Assembly: GCF_020535245.1 (NCBI RefSeq)
Contig: NZ_CP084913.1
Location: forward strand, 1-52,697
Length of the DNA: 52,697 nt
Source: Asticcacaulis sp. AND118
GTDB lineage: Bacteria; Pseudomonadota; Alphaproteobacteria; Caulobacterales; Caulobacteraceae
Reading direction: 5' to 3'
In this document: in pieces, positions 15,896 through 24,572 of the stretch
Layout of the letters: each line of letters opens with the position of its first letter
Numbering within the stretch: position 1 is the first letter of the stretch
Made by a program: the position numbers and the translations under genes
The notes under the pieces: generated by a model
The model's database searches: none
The model's input: the letters and a program-made list of their open reading frames with translations, nothing else
Told to the model about the DNA's origin: nothing

Positions 15896-16375
15896 TCAGA
15901 ATTTCCATACCCAACGCGGGGTCTTCAGGCGATACGCTTCCCATTCTGCGCCGAACAGCTCTTGAAGGTGAACCTCTTCGCGTCTTATGGCCAGTCTCGA
16001 CACTAAGAGCAGGCTTATCAGCGTGGTCAGCGTCAACCAAAGGGACGATAAAACACCAGACAAACCAAACAGAAACAGAGCGTTTCCCAGATAGATGGGA
16101 TTTCTGGACATCGAAAATGGCCAGCGCGTAACCAGACGAGAGGCGGCACGATGCGGGAGGATAGTTGTTTTCGCCTTGTAGAGCGCGAACATGGCGCCGA
16201 TATCGATGACCAGGCCGATGATGATCGCCACACCGCCCAGACCTCTGACGGCGATGGGCCAGTTGGCGTCACGGACGGGGACATATTGCCCAAGCCCCCA
16301 GGCCACAGCTATCGCCAGACCATAGATGATCGGCGGCCATGGCAGACGATTGGGCGGCTTTGCAGGAGGGTTCAT
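15896..16375 (-). CDS. Isoprenylcysteine carboxyl methyltransferase-family membrane protein
   Basis: 159 residues from the ATG at 16375 (AAGTGAG upstream). Four hydrophobic segments and the ICMT/PEMT-type signature: AASRLVTRWPFSMSRNPIYL, where the SRNPIYLG element binds the methyl donor, and EEVHLQELFGAEWEAYRLKT near the C-terminus. Such small bacterial proteins methylate small molecules or lipids; the substrate here is unknown. It is 22 bases after the methyltransferase gene in the SQR operon. A role in methylating sulfur compounds is possible from context but not shown by the sequence. Confidence 0.8.
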   Translation of the reverse strand: MNPPAKPPNRLPWPPIIYGLAIAVAWGLGQYVPVRDANWPIAVRGLGGVAIIIGLVIDIGAMFALYKAKTTILPHRAASRLVTRWPFSMSRNPIYLGNALFLFGLSGVLSSLWLTLTTLISLLLVSRLAIRREEVHLQELFGAEWEAYRLKTPRWVWKF

Positions 16376-16397
16376 AGGCTCACTTTTCAAATGGCGG

Positions 16398-17003
16398 TCA
16401 GGCGGGTTTGACAGCGATGAGGTCCACCAAGGCAGAGCGCCCCTTGTGCCCTTCACCTTCGTCCAAGTCTGCCACATAGGATGCCAGAACATCGATACGG
16501 AAGTCACGAAAAGCGTCTTCCAGCATAGTTTCTGTATAGAGATTTTCCATTTGAGACGGCCCACCCGTTTTGTAAGTGAGTTGCTCGGGCGTGTAGCCGT
16601 GCAGCATCACAAGTCCGCCGGGTCGGGTGGCGCGTTTCATGCCCTCAAACATAGTCTTACGCTGATCCGGCGGTGCAAATTGAATAAACACCCCGATCAC
16701 AGCGTCAAAGGCGTCGACGGGCCAGTCATAGTCTTCGATGGAGCACAGTTGGACATTAACGCTTACCCGTTGGGTCGCCGCCAGTGCACGGGCCTTTTGC
16801 AATGCAACGCGTGAACTGTCTGTGGCCGTCACCAGATGACCAAGGCCCGCGAGATAGACACTGTTTCGACCCTCACCATCCGCCGGTAGCAGGAGGCTGG
16901 AACCCGCCGCAAGTCTTGGCGCGTGACGCTCGACAAAGGCACTCGGGCGGGTACCAAATAGATAGTCTTCCCGATCGTACCGCTGGTCCCATACATCCGA
17001 CAT
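16398..17003 (-). CDS. Class I SAM methyltransferase (TehB-like)
   Basis: 201 residues from the ATG at 17003. It begins SDVWDQRYDREDYLFGTRPS, as in TehB/thiol methyltransferase-like proteins. The SAM site includes GSSLLLPADGEGRNSVYLA (motif I, here PADGEGRN), then TATDSSRVALQKA and FDAVIGVFIQF (motif IV region). The protein is soluble. Relatives detoxify tellurite, selenite or thiols by methylation, which would fit a sulfide-handling operon. It lies 10 bases after the AhpD-like gene. Confidence 0.8.
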   Translation of the reverse strand: MSDVWDQRYDREDYLFGTRPSAFVERHAPRLAAGSSLLLPADGEGRNSVYLAGLGHLVTATDSSRVALQKARALAATQRVSVNVQLCSIEDYDWPVDAFDAVIGVFIQFAPPDQRKTMFEGMKRATRPGGLVMLHGYTPEQLTYKTGGPSQMENLYTETMLEDAFRDFRIDVLASYVADLDEGEGHKGRSALVDLIAVKPA

Positions 17004-17013
17004 GAGGGACCCT

Positions 17014-17367
17014 TCAGGTTTGTGCGTCAGCAGCATACTGCTCAAAGGCCATAAGGGCATCGGCAGCGTACATCAGGGATGGCCCGCCGCCCATATAGAT
17101 GGCCATGCCCAGCACCTCCTCGACCTCCTGTTTCGTGGCGCCCATGCGGACCAAAGCTTCGGTGTGGTAGCCGATACATCCGTCGCAGCGTGTCGCCACG
17201 CCGATCGCCAGAGCGATGAACTCCTTCGTCTTCTTGTCCAGAACGCCGTCGGCCGAGGCCGCCTTGGCCAGGGCGGAAAAGCCCGCCATGGTCTCAGGGA
17301 TGTCCTTGCGCAGGGTCTTGATATTGGCCGACAGACGCTTGGTGATGTCAGGATAGGACTTGGTCAT
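17014..17367 (-). CDS. AhpD-like / carboxymuconolactone decarboxylase-family protein
   Basis: 117 residues. AhpD-type core with LDKKTKEFIALAIGVATRCDGCIGYHTEALVRMGAT split as KTKEFIALAIGVA, then the redox pair in RCDGCIGYH (CxxC plus His), then a helix with GATKQEVEEVLGMAIYMGG. This motif supports thiol-peroxidase or disulfide-reductase activity. The ATG overlaps the upstream stop (ATGA), so it is translationally coupled to the DUF2892 gene. In an SQR operon it may handle persulfides or peroxides. Confidence 0.85.
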   Translation of the reverse strand: MTKSYPDITKRLSANIKTLRKDIPETMAGFSALAKAASADGVLDKKTKEFIALAIGVATRCDGCIGYHTEALVRMGATKQEVEEVLGMAIYMGGGPSLMYAADALMAFEQYAADAQT

Positions 17368-17567
17368 TTGAAGCAGGCTCCGGGCTTAGCACCAAAGGCT
17401 TTGAAGATCATCGCGGCCGGACAGAAGCCGGTGACGCTGGCCTGAAGCAGGTTGGCGCCGACAAAGACGGTCAGCCACATCCAGGCCGGATGGACAAAGT
17501 GGCTCAAGGCCACACTTAGAAGAACGACAAGGCCGGCAAAGGCCATCACCATACGATCAACAGACAT
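17364..17567 (-). CDS. DUF2892 (YgaP-type) small membrane protein
   Basis: 67 residues, two transmembrane helices (about 5-25 and 30-48), then VTGFCPAAMIFKAFGAKPGAC. The FCP motif and the C-terminal Cys are usual for the membrane part of YgaP-like rhodaneses. Here it stands alone, while a rhodanese is encoded divergently nearby, so the two may work as a split YgaP. It starts 27 bases after the SQR stop. Confidence 0.85.
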   Translation of the reverse strand: MSVDRMVMAFAGLVVLLSVALSHFVHPAWMWLTVFVGANLLQASVTGFCPAAMIFKAFGAKPGACFK

Positions 17568-17594
17568 AGGATATCTCCTTAGGTTATTTCGGGG

Positions 17595-18869
17595 TTACTT
17601 GATTTTGTGCGCGCCGATCAGGTCGAGGGCGAGTTTTTCATAGAAGGGTTCGGACTTTCCGGACTTCACCTTGCCGATGAAGTATTTCTCGAATCCGACC
17701 TTGGCCAGATGAACCCACTTGCCCGACGCCGACCAGTTGATGTTGCGCGGCGGGATTTGTGGCTGGGCAAAAAAGGCCACGCCGCCATCGCCAAAGTCGG
17801 CCAGACAGATGGCGTTCCAGGTGGCTTCGTGCGTTGGCACTTTGCCGGCCAGGATCTCTTTGAAATTGTGGGCAATCGCCGTGACCATAGATTCGATCAT
17901 GAAGCCCGTCTTGGGGACGCCCACCGGCACCGCTGTCTTGTAGTCCGGCGCGATGGCGACACAGACGCCCAACGCGAAGATATTGGGGTAGGTCGGGTTG
18001 CGCTGATGCTTATCGATCAGGATAAAACCGCGCGGATTATTGAGTCCCTCGTGGCCGCGCACCGCCTCGACGCCGCGAAACGCTGGCAGAAGCATGGAAT
18101 ATCCAAACGGCACTTCATGATGGGCTTTGGGCGAGCCGTCGTCGTTGACCTCATCGACATGCATCATGCCCTCGGTGACCTTTGCGATCTTTGCATTGGT
18201 GATCCACTTGATGTGACGGTTGCGCATCTCGCTTTCAAGCATACCCTTTGTGTCCCCGACCCCGTCCAGCCCCAGGTGACCGATATAGGGCTCAGACGTC
18301 ACAAAGGTCATCGGCACGCGGTCACGGACCTTGCGCTTACGCAGTTCGGTATCGAGAATCATGGCGAACTCATAAGCGGGCCCAAAGCACGAAGCCCCTT
18401 GTACCGCGCCCACGACAATGGGCTTGGGGTCTAGGGCAAAGGCCTCAAAGGCGTCCGACGCCTTAAGCGCATGATCGACATGGCAGACCGATTGGGTGAA
18501 ATGCTCTGGGCCAAAGCCTTCGATCTCGTCGAAGGCCAGCTCTGGGCCCGTTGCAATGACCAGATAGTCGTAGGACAGGACGTCGCCGTTCATCAGCGTG
18601 ACCTGACTGGTCTTCGGGTCGAAGGCCCTGGCACCCATCTCATAAAGACGGATCTTCTTGCGCTCGAAGACCGGACGCAGATCAACCTCAATCGCTTCAC
18701 GCGATCGCCACTTGACGGCGACCCAGGGGTTGGAGGGCACGAAGTGGAAGGTGTGGCCCTTGTTGACAACGCTGATATCGGCCTGTTTGCCGACCGCATC
18801 CGAAATCTCATAGGCGGCGATGGTGCCACCTAAGCCTGCGCCAAGAATAACAATATGTGGTCTGGACAT
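17595..18869 (-). CDS. sqr: Sulfide:quinone oxidoreductase-like flavoprotein
   Basis: 424 residues from the ATG at 18869 (AGGAGA upstream). FAD site at the N-terminus (VILGAGLGGTIAAYE, about 7-21) and a second dinucleotide-fold region near 150-165. Three conserved cysteines of SQR are present at about 129 (SVCHVDHA), 161 (GASCFGPAYE) and 303 (ALGVCVAI). The C-terminal region is amphipathic, suited to binding the inner face of the membrane. It oxidises sulfide to persulfide or polysulfide and passes electrons to quinone. First gene of the minus-strand operon; a rhodanese operon reads away from the same control region. Confidence 0.9.
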   Translation of the reverse strand: MSRPHIVILGAGLGGTIAAYEISDAVGKQADISVVNKGHTFHFVPSNPWVAVKWRSREAIEVDLRPVFERKKIRLYEMGARAFDPKTSQVTLMNGDVLSYDYLVIATGPELAFDEIEGFGPEHFTQSVCHVDHALKASDAFEAFALDPKPIVVGAVQGASCFGPAYEFAMILDTELRKRKVRDRVPMTFVTSEPYIGHLGLDGVGDTKGMLESEMRNRHIKWITNAKIAKVTEGMMHVDEVNDDGSPKAHHEVPFGYSMLLPAFRGVEAVRGHEGLNNPRGFILIDKHQRNPTYPNIFALGVCVAIAPDYKTAVPVGVPKTGFMIESMVTAIAHNFKEILAGKVPTHEATWNAICLADFGDGGVAFFAQPQIPPRNINWSASGKWVHLAKVGFEKYFIGKVKSGKSEPFYEKLALDLIGAHKIK

Positions 18870-19015
18870 CTTGTATCTCCTGCCCCTGAAACCGCCCTCC
18901 CTCTGAGGATTCGATTTATTAGCGGCTATTGGGCTTGTCTTTAATTGCATATTATCTTAAATAAGTAATTATAGAAATTCAATCCCTCTTTTTTGAGGAC
19001 TTCGTGGAGACCGCC
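18870..19015. promoter_or_regulatory. Divergent control region of the sulfide island
   Basis: About 145 bases between the SQR and rhodanese starts. The middle (about 18938-18980) is AT-rich with TAATT...AATTA arms and an inner TTAT-CTTAA-ATAA symmetry, the kind of site used by ArsR repressors of the BigR type. Exact boxes not fixed. Confidence 0.5.
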
Positions 19016-19354
19016 ATGTTCGGACTGTTCAAAGCCAAAGACCCCGTTGTTAACCTGACGCCGCAAGAGGTGGCGGAGCGCCTGAAAACGAACGAAATCC
19101 TGTTGGTTGACGTGCGTGAACCCTCTGAGTTTGCGGCAGAGCACATCAAGGGCGCGGTCAATGTTCCGCTGTCGCGCCTCAGCGCCGAGGCCCTGCCAGA
19201 GACAAAAGGCCGCACGCTCGTGATGCAATGCCTGGCGGGTGGTCGCTCCTCGCAGGGCGTAAATACCTGTCGGGGCTTTGGCCTGGGTGTTGATCACCAC
19301 ATGCAGGGCGGCCTCAACGCCTGGAAGGCCGCTGGCCTGCCGACGGTCCGCTAG
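19016..19354 (+). CDS. Rhodanese-like sulfurtransferase
   Basis: 112 residues. Single rhodanese domain: EILLVDVREPSEFAAEHIKG at about 32-51, then the active loop MQCLAGGRSSQ with the catalytic Cys followed by the CxxGxR-type anion cradle. It moves sulfane sulfur from persulfides to acceptors such as thiols or cyanide. The ATG at 19016 was chosen over GTG 19004 because the family starts near here. First gene of the plus-strand operon with the RND pump, divergent from SQR. Confidence 0.9.
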   Translation: MFGLFKAKDPVVNLTPQEVAERLKTNEILLVDVREPSEFAAEHIKGAVNVPLSRLSAEALPETKGRTLVMQCLAGGRSSQGVNTCRGFGLGVDHHMQGGLNAWKAAGLPTVR

Positions 19355-19372
19355 ACATCAAGGATCCAGACC

Positions 19373-20359
19373 ATGACACGCGCTTCCGCTCTTGCCCTTA
19401 TTTTACTTCTGGCCGTACCGGTCGGCTTGACCGCCTGTTCGGAGGGGCACGACAAGGCCTCCGTCGCCGCGGCCCCCGAGGCAATCGGCGACATACTGAC
19501 GGTACAGACAGGGGAGATCGACGACGTCAAACGTGTCGCCGCCACCCTGACAACACGTGACATGGGCGAGGCAGTGGCGCGTATTGGCGGAGTTCTGGTC
19601 ACGCTCAATGTCCGAGAAGGAGATACAGTGACCAAGGGACAAGTGATCGGCGTGGTTCGCGATCAGCGCCTGAACTTTGAAGCCAGCGCATATGAGGCGG
19701 TCGCCATTCAGGCTGAGGCGGATTACAATCGCACCAAGGGTCTTTATGACAAGGGCATCTACGCCAAGGCCCGTCTGGAACAGGCCGAAGCCCAGTACAA
19801 GTCTGCCAAGGCACAGCGTTCGGCGGCCTACGAACTGGCTGGGCAAGGGACTGTCCGCGCTCCAGCGTCGGGCAAGGTGATCAAGGCGGAAATACCCGCA
19901 GGTTCAGTCGTCATGCCTGGCCAGTCTATTGCCACTGTCACCGCCGGGCCGCGCATTGTGCGCCTGACCTTACCTGAACAGCAGGCCCGCAGCCTGGTTT
20001 TGGGCCAGACGGTAAGCCTTGAAGCCAACGGAATCGCAGCAACCGGCACCGTCAGCCAGGTCTATCCCGCCATCGACAATGGCCAGGTGGTGGCCGACAT
20101 CACCCCACAGGGGCTCGATGATTTGTTGCTGGGCGAGCGCGTGGTGACCTCACTGAGCTTGGGGCAGCGGCAGGGCATAAAGGTGCCCGCCACCTATGTC
20201 ACGACCCGCTATGGCCTTGACTATGTCCGGCTTGTCACCGCCGACCGGAAGGTCAGCGAAGTACCAGTACAGACCGCGCCTTTGGATGGCCAGTCTGTCG
20301 AAATTCTGAGCGGGCTGAAGGACGGCGATACCCTGGCTCCCTATGGAGCCGCCCAATGA
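19373..20359 (+). CDS. RND efflux adaptor (membrane fusion protein), lipoprotein
   Basis: 328 residues. Lipoprotein signal ends LTAC at about residue 22. The order is that of membrane fusion proteins: lipoyl half (about 60-90, VTLNVREGDTVTKGQVIG), short alpha-hairpin (about 95-150), lipoyl second half (GTVRAPASGKVIKAEIPAG), then beta-barrel and membrane-proximal parts. It links the inner-membrane pump to an outer-membrane channel; no channel gene is seen here. Its stop overlaps the pump start (ATGA). Confidence 0.9.
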   Translation: MTRASALALILLLAVPVGLTACSEGHDKASVAAAPEAIGDILTVQTGEIDDVKRVAATLTTRDMGEAVARIGGVLVTLNVREGDTVTKGQVIGVVRDQRLNFEASAYEAVAIQAEADYNRTKGLYDKGIYAKARLEQAEAQYKSAKAQRSAAYELAGQGTVRAPASGKVIKAEIPAGSVVMPGQSIATVTAGPRIVRLTLPEQQARSLVLGQTVSLEANGIAATGTVSQVYPAIDNGQVVADITPQGLDDLLLGERVVTSLSLGQRQGIKVPATYVTTRYGLDYVRLVTADRKVSEVPVQTAPLDGQSVEILSGLKDGDTLAPYGAAQ

Positions 20360-23300
20360 GCGAAACGCCTGACGCCCCGAAGCTGGGCCTGTCCGGTCGC
20401 CTGACGCAGGCGACTCTGCATTCCCCCCTGACGCCTCTGGCTCTCCTGGTCGCGATCTTTGTCGGCCTGATGGCCGTCATGTCTATCCCGCGCGAGGAAG
20501 AGCCGCAGATTTCGGTCCCCATGGTCGACATCATGGTCCAGGCGGCGGGCCTGAAAGCCAATGACGCCAAGGAACTGGTCGCCAAGCCGCTGGAAACTAT
20601 CGTCAAAAGCGTCACCGACGTCGACCATGTCTACAGTTTCATCGAAGACGACAGCGTCATGGTGACCGCCCGGTTCAAGGTCGGAACCGATCCCGACTCC
20701 GCCGCGGTACGCATCCACGAAAAGTTGCGCGCCAATTACGACCGCATGCCCAAGGGAATCCCGGAGCCCCTGATTTCCACGCGTGGAATCAATGACGTCC
20801 CAGGCATGGTCATCACCCTGACGCCGAAGCCGGGTCTCGGTGACCGTATCGACGACCTGACCCTGTATAATCTGGCGCTCAAGGTCAGGAACGAAGTGGC
20901 CAAAGTCGAAAATGTCGGCCTGACCTTCATTACCGGCGGCCGGACCGAGGAAATCCGCATCGAACCCGACCCGTCACGCATGAGCCTGCACGGCGTCAGC
21001 CTTCAGGCCCTGTCTGCGGCGATTTCGGCGGCCAACTCAACCCTGCCAGCGGGCTCCGTCCGCGATGGTGGTCAGGCTCTGGACGTCCGCGCCGGAGCGT
21101 CCTTAAGCACCGTCTCTGAGATCGGGCAGATCAGCATCAGTTCCGTCACGGGACAGGCCGTCTTTGTGCGCGATGTCGCCACCGTCCTTCAGGCCCCGCG
21201 TGAAATACAGGCTCGCGTCACACGCTACCACATGACGCCACGCGGCTTAGAGGCCGCCCCGGCCGTGTCCCTGGCCGTCGCCAAGCGTCAGGGTGCCAAT
21301 GCCGTTGTTGTTTCCCACGCCATTCATGCGCGTCTGAACGCCCTGCAAGGCACGCTTATACCCGACAGCGTTGAGGTGTCGATCACCCGCGACTACGGCG
21401 AAACTGCCAACGAAAAAGCCAACGAACTTTTGTTCCATTTGGGCCTCGCCACCGTCTCAATCGTCATTCTGATCGGCTTTACGATTGGCTGGCGCGAAGC
21501 CGCCGTGACGGCGGTCGTCATCCCGACCACCATTCTCCTCACCATGTTCGCGTCGAACCTGATGGGCTTTACCATCAACCGTGTCAGCCTGTTTGCCCTG
21601 ATCTTTTCCATCGGCATTCTGGTCGATGACGCCATCGTCATGATCGAGAATATTGCTCGCCACTGGGGTATGCGCGATGGCCGAACCCGCGTTCAGGCGA
21701 CGATTGAGGCCGTGGCCGAAGTCGGCAATCCCACCATCGTCGCCACATTGACGGTTGTGGCCGCCCTGCTGCCCATGCTGTTCGTATCAGGACTCATGGG
21801 GCCCTATATGGCGCCTATTCCGGTCAATGCCTCTGCCGCCATGGTGTTCTCGTTCTTTGTCGCCGTCATTCTGGCGCCGTGGTTGATGATACGTTTTGCC
21901 CGCAAGACCCTGGCGCAAGGGCACCATGACCATGAGGGCTTCATCGGCACCGTCTATCGCCGGGTTGCCGCCAAGGTCATAGCGACCCGCAAGAGCGCCT
22001 GGACCTTCCTGATCGCCGTCGGCGTCGCCACCCTGGTGTCCATGAGCCTATTTGGCTTCAAGGTGGTGACCGTCAAGCTGCTGCCCTTCGACAACAAGTC
22101 GGAGCTTCAGGTCATTGCGGACCTTCCCGAAGGCACGTCGCTGGAAATGACCGAGCGCGTCCTGGCCGAGGCCGCAGCCATCACCTCGGGCCTGAAGGAA
22201 GTCGAGGCCGTCGATGCCTATGCCGGCACGGCCACGCCCTTCAACTTCAACGGGCTGGTGCGCCACTACTATCTGCGTATGCGCCCCGAACAGGGTGACC
22301 TGAATGTGCTATTGGCCGCCAAACATCATCGCAAGCGGGCCAGCCACGCCATCGCGCTCGACCTGCGTGAACGCCTGAAGGCCGTCAAGCTGCCGCAGGG
22401 CGGCGTGCTGAAGGTCGTCGAGGCCCCGCCAGGGCCACCGGTCATGGCGACGCTGCTGGCCGAAGTCTATGGCCCTGACGCGGTGACACGCCGCGCCGTC
22501 GCCGAAAAGCTGAAAGGCATCTTCCAGAGCATCGACTTCATCGTCGATGTCGACGACAGCTACGGCCTGCCGCGACCGACCCTATCGCTAGTGCCCGATC
22601 GCACACGTCTCGAAAGCCTGAAGGTGTCCGAAGGCGAACTCTATGCTTCGGTCAATGCTCTGATGAACGGTCAGGTACTCGGTTATGCCCATCAGGCCGG
22701 CCGGACCGGTGAGGGCCGTGAACCGTTGGAAATCGCTCTGCGCCTGCCACAGAACGCTCGCTATCTCAATGAGTCGCTCAAGGCCATGCCGGTGGCGACA
22801 TCCAGCGGCCGTTTGGTGGCGCTCAATGAACTGGCGACTTTTGAGCGAACCCAGGGCTCGACCGCCTTCTTCCGCCGCGATGGCCGTGACGCCGACATGA
22901 TCATGGCCGAACTGGCCGGGCGTTACGAAGCGCCTATCTACGGCATTGGCGCGGTCAATGACGCGATCAATGCCGCCGATTGGGGCTCTTTGCCCAAGCC
23001 TGTCGTGCGCCTCAACGGTCAGCCAACGGACGAGACCGTGCCGACGATCCTCTGGGACGGAGAGTGGGAAATCACCTGGGTGACTTTCCGCGACATGGGC
23101 GCCGCCTTTGGCGTGGCCTTGCTGGGTATCTATATTCTGGTGGTTGCGCAGTTCAAAAACTTCCGCCTGCCGCTGGTGATCCTGACGCCAGTGCCCCTGA
23201 CCCTGATCGGAATCGTCATCGGCCATATCCTGTTCGGTGCGCCCTTCTCAGCGACCTCGATGATCGGCTTCATCGCCCTGGCCGGTATCATTGTGCGCAA

Positions 23301-23580
23301 TTCGATCCTGCTGGTCGATTTTATCCGCCACGCCGAGTTTGACGCAGAAGGTCACAAACGTCCGCTGCGTGAGGTGCTGCTGGAAGCCGGGGCCACCCGC
23401 TTCAAGCCGATCCTCCTGACGGCGCTTGCGGCCATGATTGGCGCCAGCGTCATCCTCTTCGACCCCATCTTCCAGGGGCTGGCGATCGCCTTGTTGTTCG
23501 GGCTCTTGTCGTCTACGCTTCTGACTGTTCTGGTCATCCCGGCCATATATATTGTCTTTAAGGACGACACAGTAATATGA
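20356..23580 (+). CDS. RND-family efflux transporter
   Basis: 1074 residues, normal size for an RND pump. It has the first membrane helix at about 25-45, followed by the IPREEEPQISVPMVDIMVQA segment typical of HAE1-like pumps. A membrane block lies at about 355-520; it has GILVDDAIVMIENIARHW, where the two Asp residues belong to the proton relay. A second block lies at about 900-1070. Substrate cannot be told from sequence. In clusters with SQR, rhodanese and BigR-type ArsR such pumps are common and may remove toxic sulfur species or quinone-linked compounds; this is inference. It overlaps the ArsR gene (ATGA). Confidence 0.92.
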   Translation: MSETPDAPKLGLSGRLTQATLHSPLTPLALLVAIFVGLMAVMSIPREEEPQISVPMVDIMVQAAGLKANDAKELVAKPLETIVKSVTDVDHVYSFIEDDSVMVTARFKVGTDPDSAAVRIHEKLRANYDRMPKGIPEPLISTRGINDVPGMVITLTPKPGLGDRIDDLTLYNLALKVRNEVAKVENVGLTFITGGRTEEIRIEPDPSRMSLHGVSLQALSAAISAANSTLPAGSVRDGGQALDVRAGASLSTVSEIGQISISSVTGQAVFVRDVATVLQAPREIQARVTRYHMTPRGLEAAPAVSLAVAKRQGANAVVVSHAIHARLNALQGTLIPDSVEVSITRDYGETANEKANELLFHLGLATVSIVILIGFTIGWREAAVTAVVIPTTILLTMFASNLMGFTINRVSLFALIFSIGILVDDAIVMIENIARHWGMRDGRTRVQATIEAVAEVGNPTIVATLTVVAALLPMLFVSGLMGPYMAPIPVNASAAMVFSFFVAVILAPWLMIRFARKTLAQGHHDHEGFIGTVYRRVAAKVIATRKSAWTFLIAVGVATLVSMSLFGFKVVTVKLLPFDNKSELQVIADLPEGTSLEMTERVLAEAAAITSGLKEVEAVDAYAGTATPFNFNGLVRHYYLRMRPEQGDLNVLLAAKHHRKRASHAIALDLRERLKAVKLPQGGVLKVVEAPPGPPVMATLLAEVYGPDAVTRRAVAEKLKGIFQSIDFIVDVDDSYGLPRPTLSLVPDRTRLESLKVSEGELYASVNALMNGQVLGYAHQAGRTGEGREPLEIALRLPQNARYLNESLKAMPVATSSGRLVALNELATFERTQGSTAFFRRDGRDADMIMAELAGRYEAPIYGIGAVNDAINAADWGSLPKPVVRLNGQPTDETVPTILWDGEWEITWVTFRDMGAAFGVALLGIYILVVAQFKNFRLPLVILTPVPLTLIGIVIGHILFGAPFSATSMIGFIALAGIIVRNSILLVDFIRHAEFDAEGHKRPLREVLLEAGATRFKPILLTALAAMIGASVILFDPIFQGLAIALLFGLLSSTLLTVLVIPAIYIVFKDDTVI

Positions 23581-23894
23581 GTATGATGACAGCCGTCTCC
23601 GCGCGGGACATTGAAACCCTTAAACCAAATGTGCGCAGAGCGACGCGCATGCTGAAACTTTTGGCCAGCGAAAACCGGCTGATGATCCTGTGCCGGCTAT
23701 TCGACGGCGAAGCCAGCGTCACCGACCTGGCTGACACCCTCGGTCAGTCTGTATCATCTACCTCGCAGCACTTGGCGAAGATGCGGGCTGAAGAATTGGT
23801 CGAGACGCGCCGCGATGGACAAACCATATACTATTCAATAGGTGATCCCGCCGCCCGGCAGATGATCGATACCCTTTGTGGTTTGTATAAATAG
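23577..23894 (+). CDS. BigR/SqrR-like persulfide-sensing ArsR repressor
   Basis: 105 residues. Winged helix with SVTDLADTLGQSVSSTSQHL as the turn-helix and VETRRDGQTIYYSIGDP as the wing. Two cysteines, C39 (MILCRL) and C101 (DTLCGLYK), are 62 residues apart, the arrangement of BigR and SqrR where they form a di- or tetrasulfide when persulfide is present. It is the last gene of the rhodanese-RND operon and would release the divergent promoters when sulfide is oxidised. The other ArsR of the island lacks the first cysteine, so this copy is the likely sensor. Confidence 0.85.
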   Translation: MSMMTAVSARDIETLKPNVRRATRMLKLLASENRLMILCRLFDGEASVTDLADTLGQSVSSTSQHLAKMRAEELVETRRDGQTIYYSIGDPAARQMIDTLCGLYK

Positions 23895-24572
23895 TCGTCA
23901 GTAACAGATCGGGACGCCTACTCTCAGAATTTGGCAATTCGTCTTTGCTCAATTAAAGATTGAATTTGTGCTATGAAAGTGGCGGATACTATTGTTTTCA
24001 ATTTAACAATTTAAAGAACTCGATGCTAATACGTAAATCAGCATGGACAAATTGTATCTGTAAACGGTTATTGGCCAATACGGATTGGCACTGAATATCA
24101 TCGACTGTACGGCGCCCCGTTTGTTTTGTGCTCAATCTTGATTGAAGCAGTAGCATCGAGCCCCTCACGCGGTGTCAGTTTTCAGACAAAATGCAGTGCG
24201 TAGTCGTGCCGATGGTGATTCCGACCCGTTGGGGACCTAACGCCTTAACTAATGCTATCCAGCAAAGCCCCAAAACCTGTTCGCAGAACGTGCAAAGTGG
24301 GCATTCAGTGATGTAGAGCCGCTGGATATAACGGCCGAAAAATAGACGATATCCTCGGCCGTGAAACCGGGGTCTTTCGGGTGGGCTGACGGGCTGGCCC
24401 TGACTCTCTGACCGGGATTGCCACAGTCCAATTCTTGTCGCGCAAGGGCAAGCGTTGTCGGCTGTGCCGACCCTTGCGCGCGAATTGGCCGGTGGACACC
24501 CGCGGATCAGAGGCCAGCCCTGAGCAGCCTCACTTTCATTCGGTTTCACATTGACCTTCAAGGATCTCTTTC
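23895..24572. other. 680-base region with palindromes and a long hairpin
   Basis: No convincing gene on either strand. It holds TCAAT-TAAAG-ATTGA (23949-23963), TCAATC-TT-GATTGA (24132-24145) and a long multi-stem inverted repeat at 24428-24488. Base composition changes from AT-rich to GC-rich at about 24300, marking the border between the sulfide island and the plasmid cargo genes. Confidence 0.5.
24428..24488. repeat. Long nested hairpin upstream of DUF2493 gene
   Basis: Outer arms CCAATTC (24428-24434) and GAATTGG (24482-24488), middle arms CGCGCAAGGG (24439-24448) and CCCTTGCGCG (24471-24480), inner stem GTCGGC-TGT-GCCGAC (24457-24471). All three pairs are perfect. There is no T-run after it, so it is not a standard terminator. 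It lies 85 bases before the first gene of the antirestriction cluster. Confidence 0.75.

Noticed and set aside
17607..18434. Long open frame opposite the SQR gene
   Set aside because: It lies wholly within SQR on the other strand, has Arg/His-rich random-like composition and no ribosome site. High GC makes such antisense frames common.
24428..24488. Hairpin as a rho-independent terminator
   Set aside because: No T-run follows on either strand and the structure is longer and more nested than a terminator.
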